Of a stretch of 6,460 nt of DNA, positions 5,184 through 6,460 are shown one piece after another. The position numbers were made by a program, and so were the translations under genes. The notes under the pieces were generated by a model, which saw nothing but the letters and a program-made list of their open reading frames with translations, did no database searches and was not told where the DNA came from. Within the stretch, counting starts at the first letter, position 1. Each line of letters starts with the position of its first letter. Source of the DNA: SIG455 sp045659025 (GTDB lineage Bacteria; Bacillota; Clostridia; UMGS1810); NCBI GenBank assembly GCA_045659025.1, contig JAZOWA010000060.1:1-6460 (forward strand). The letters are read 5' to 3'.

Positions 5184-6170
5184 ATGAAAGTAATGTTAAA
5201 AAACTACAACCTGCAGTTGTTTGCAGAACCCAACACCAATGTAACTACTGCTGTTGGTCTTTCTGATGAGATGAAAACTTACTATAGCGATTATCTCATT
5301 GATAACGCGATTCCGAAACTGGTTCACGACCAGTTTGGCCAGAAGCATCCCATTCCCAAGAATGGCGGTAAGACCATCGAGTTCCGTAAGTTCAGTCCTC
5401 TGCCTAAGCTCACCACTCCTATTCAGGAGGGTGTAACTCCTGACGGACAGAGCCTGAACGTGACCACCGTAGAAGCAACCGTGGCACAGTATGGCGGTTA
5501 TGTTACCCTGTCTGATGTTCTGCTCCTGACCGCAATCGATAACAATCTGGTGCAGGCAACCAAGTTGCTTGGCTCTCAGGCGGGCGCTACCTTAGATACC
5601 ATCACTCGTGAGGTATTAAACGGTGGTACAAATGTTATCTATGCAGGCGGTAAGAGTGCAAGATCAGACCTTGATGCAACTTCTCTGCTGACTGTAGATG
5701 ATGTCAAGAAGGCAGTTCGTCTCCTGAAGAGTCAGAATGCCGAGAAGATTAACAATGATTGGGTAGCTATTATCCATCCCGATATTTCTTACGATCTGAC
5801 CAATGATCCTGCATGGAAGGATGTCAAGACCTACGACCCCGATGACCTTTACGAAGGTGAAATCGGTAAGCTGTTCGGTGTACGGTTTGTGGAAACCACC
5901 GAGGCAAAAATCTGGGCGAAGGCAGGCTCCGGAAGCAGAGCGGTATACTCCACTCTTGTCTTAGGTGACAATGCTTACGGTGTCACCGAGGTATCCGGTG
6001 GCGGTCTGCAGCATATCGTGAAGCAGTTGGGTAGTGCCGGTACCGGTGACCCCCTGAACCAGAGAGCAACTGCAGGCTGGAAGGCAACCAAGGTAGCAGA
6101 AAGATTGGTAGAGAACTACATGGTTCGTATTGAATCTGCATCTACCTTTAACCCTGCAGAGAATAACTAA
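5184..6170 (+). CDS. Major capsid protein, N4-gp56 family, with N-terminal Prp tag
   Basis: This 328-residue protein is the main shell subunit, expected to have the HK97 fold. The family is recognised from LSDEMKTYYSDYLIDNAIPK (about 26-45), KTIEFRKFSPLPKLTTPIQEG (about 63-83), VAQYGGYVTLSDVLLLTAID (about 99-118) and WVAIIHPDISYDL (about 193-205). The usual C-terminal GWKATKVAERLVENYMVRIES is also present. Length is normal for the family and no domain is missing. The first 14 residues (MKVMLKNYNLQLFA) lie before the family-conserved part and resemble the L27 N-terminal extension; a Prp cut after F13 would leave AEPNTN as the mature N-terminus. Codon choice is noticeably uniform, as expected for a highly expressed gene. 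It follows the scaffold gene by 37 nt and is followed by a GC-rich hairpin. I am very sure of the family and moderately sure of the processing. Confidence 0.95.
   Translation: MKVMLKNYNLQLFAEPNTNVTTAVGLSDEMKTYYSDYLIDNAIPKLVHDQFGQKHPIPKNGGKTIEFRKFSPLPKLTTPIQEGVTPDGQSLNVTTVEATVAQYGGYVTLSDVLLLTAIDNNLVQATKLLGSQAGATLDTITREVLNGGTNVIYAGGKSARSDLDATSLLTVDDVKKAVRLLKSQNAEKINNDWVAIIHPDISYDLTNDPAWKDVKTYDPDDLYEGEIGKLFGVRFVETTEAKIWAKAGSGSRAVYSTLVLGDNAYGVTEVSGGGLQHIVKQLGSAGTGDPLNQRATAGWKATKVAERLVENYMVRIESASTFNPAENN
5211..5225 (+). other. Predicted Prp cleavage motif in the capsid protein
   Basis: Codons 10-14 encode L-Q-L-F-A after KNYN, a close match to the L27 cleavage context. The predicted cut is between F13 and A14. 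The first 11 nt (5211-5221) are identical to the corresponding codons in the scaffold gene (4187-4197). Confidence 0.8.
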
Positions 6171-6181
6171 GAGGAATTTAC

Positions 6182-6203
6182 GGGCGGACAGAGTCGTCCG
6201 CCC
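6182..6203 (+). repeat. GC-rich perfect hairpin between capsid and next gene
   Basis: GGGCGGAC (6182-6189) and GTCCGCCC (6196-6203) form a perfect 8-bp stem with a 6-nt loop AGAGTC, 12 nt after the capsid stop. No U-tract follows (CCTACCCTGATTT), so it is not a standard intrinsic terminator. It may stabilise the capsid mRNA 3' end, cause partial attenuation, or be a copy of an interspersed palindrome: the flank CCCCTAC after such stems is something I recall from repeats in Oscillospiraceae genomes. The hairpin is visible; its role is inferred. Confidence 0.65.
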
Positions 6204-6232
6204 CTACCCTGATTTAGAGAGGAGAGATTACT

Positions 6233-6460
6233 ATGGCTGATAAGAAAGAAGTCAAGAATGAGGCTGTTAACCTTGCCGATGTAAAGGCACAGGTTGAGGA
6301 GATGCTCAAGGCGGCTCGTGAGGAAGCCGACAAGATTATTTCTGATGCAAAGGCTCAGGTCGGCGGAGAGCTGACCGAGGAGCAGAAGGAAGCCAATGCG
6401 AAACGTGAGGATTACTGGAATGAGCTTGTTGAAGTGAAACTGTTCAAGGACAACAACAAA
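6233..6460 (+). CDS. Small charged phage structural-region protein, 3' end outside window
   Basis: The open frame begins at ATG 6233, with AGGAG at 6220-6224 8 nt upstream, and is still open at the window edge after 76 codons. The visible part is strongly charged. Residues 14-45 form a heptad-like Ala/Glu/Lys helix (VKAQVEEMLKAAREEADKII), probably a coiled coil. This is followed by YWNELVEVKLFKDNNK, the start of what looks like a small beta domain. I recall similar short proteins containing an LFKDN segment just downstream of capsid genes in gut Firmicute phages, but no function is known to me. Its position suggests a head-associated, decoration or completion protein; this is a guess from context. 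The gene is truncated by the window, not broken. Confidence 0.8.
   Translation, partial: MADKKEVKNEAVNLADVKAQVEEMLKAAREEADKIISDAKAQVGGELTEEQKEANAKREDYWNELVEVKLFKDNNK

Overview
The window is the head-morphogenesis module of a tailed double-stranded DNA bacteriophage or prophage. All credible genes lie on the + strand, tightly packed, in this order: a small DUF5681 protein (probable small terminase subunit), terminase large subunit, portal, a Prp-type cysteine protease, a scaffold-like protein, an N4-gp56-family major capsid protein, and the 5' part of a small charged protein that runs off the right edge. No rRNA, tRNA, CRISPR array, transposase, integrase or convincing promoter is visible. The largest non-coding stretch is the AT-rich first 87 bases. 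No gap exceeds 300 bases.

The likely host is a Firmicute, probably a gut clostridium (Oscillospiraceae/Lachnospiraceae-like). The reasons are strong GGAGG-type ribosome binding sites, a TTG start on the portal gene, a protease family typical of Firmicutes, and two palindromic elements that resemble repeats I remember from gut clostridial genomes. This host assignment is inference.

The genes form one packaging and assembly programme. The terminase pair recognises and pumps DNA through the portal. The scaffold directs the capsid protein to build the procapsid. The most notable point is the protease at 3798-4109. It is a homologue of Prp, the enzyme that in Firmicutes removes the N-terminal extension of ribosomal protein L27. 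The scaffold and capsid proteins, the next two genes, both begin with an L27-like Prp recognition sequence (LQLF followed by N or A). The phage therefore seems to carry both the protease and two tagged substrates, with Prp in the position where many phages keep a conventional prohead protease.

Other points to examine are a clostridial-type palindromic repeat that lies in frame inside the portal N-terminus, two well-supplied start codons for the portal, a possible alternative-pairing RNA switch over the capsid ribosome binding site, and a GC-rich hairpin without a U-tract between the capsid gene and the next gene.
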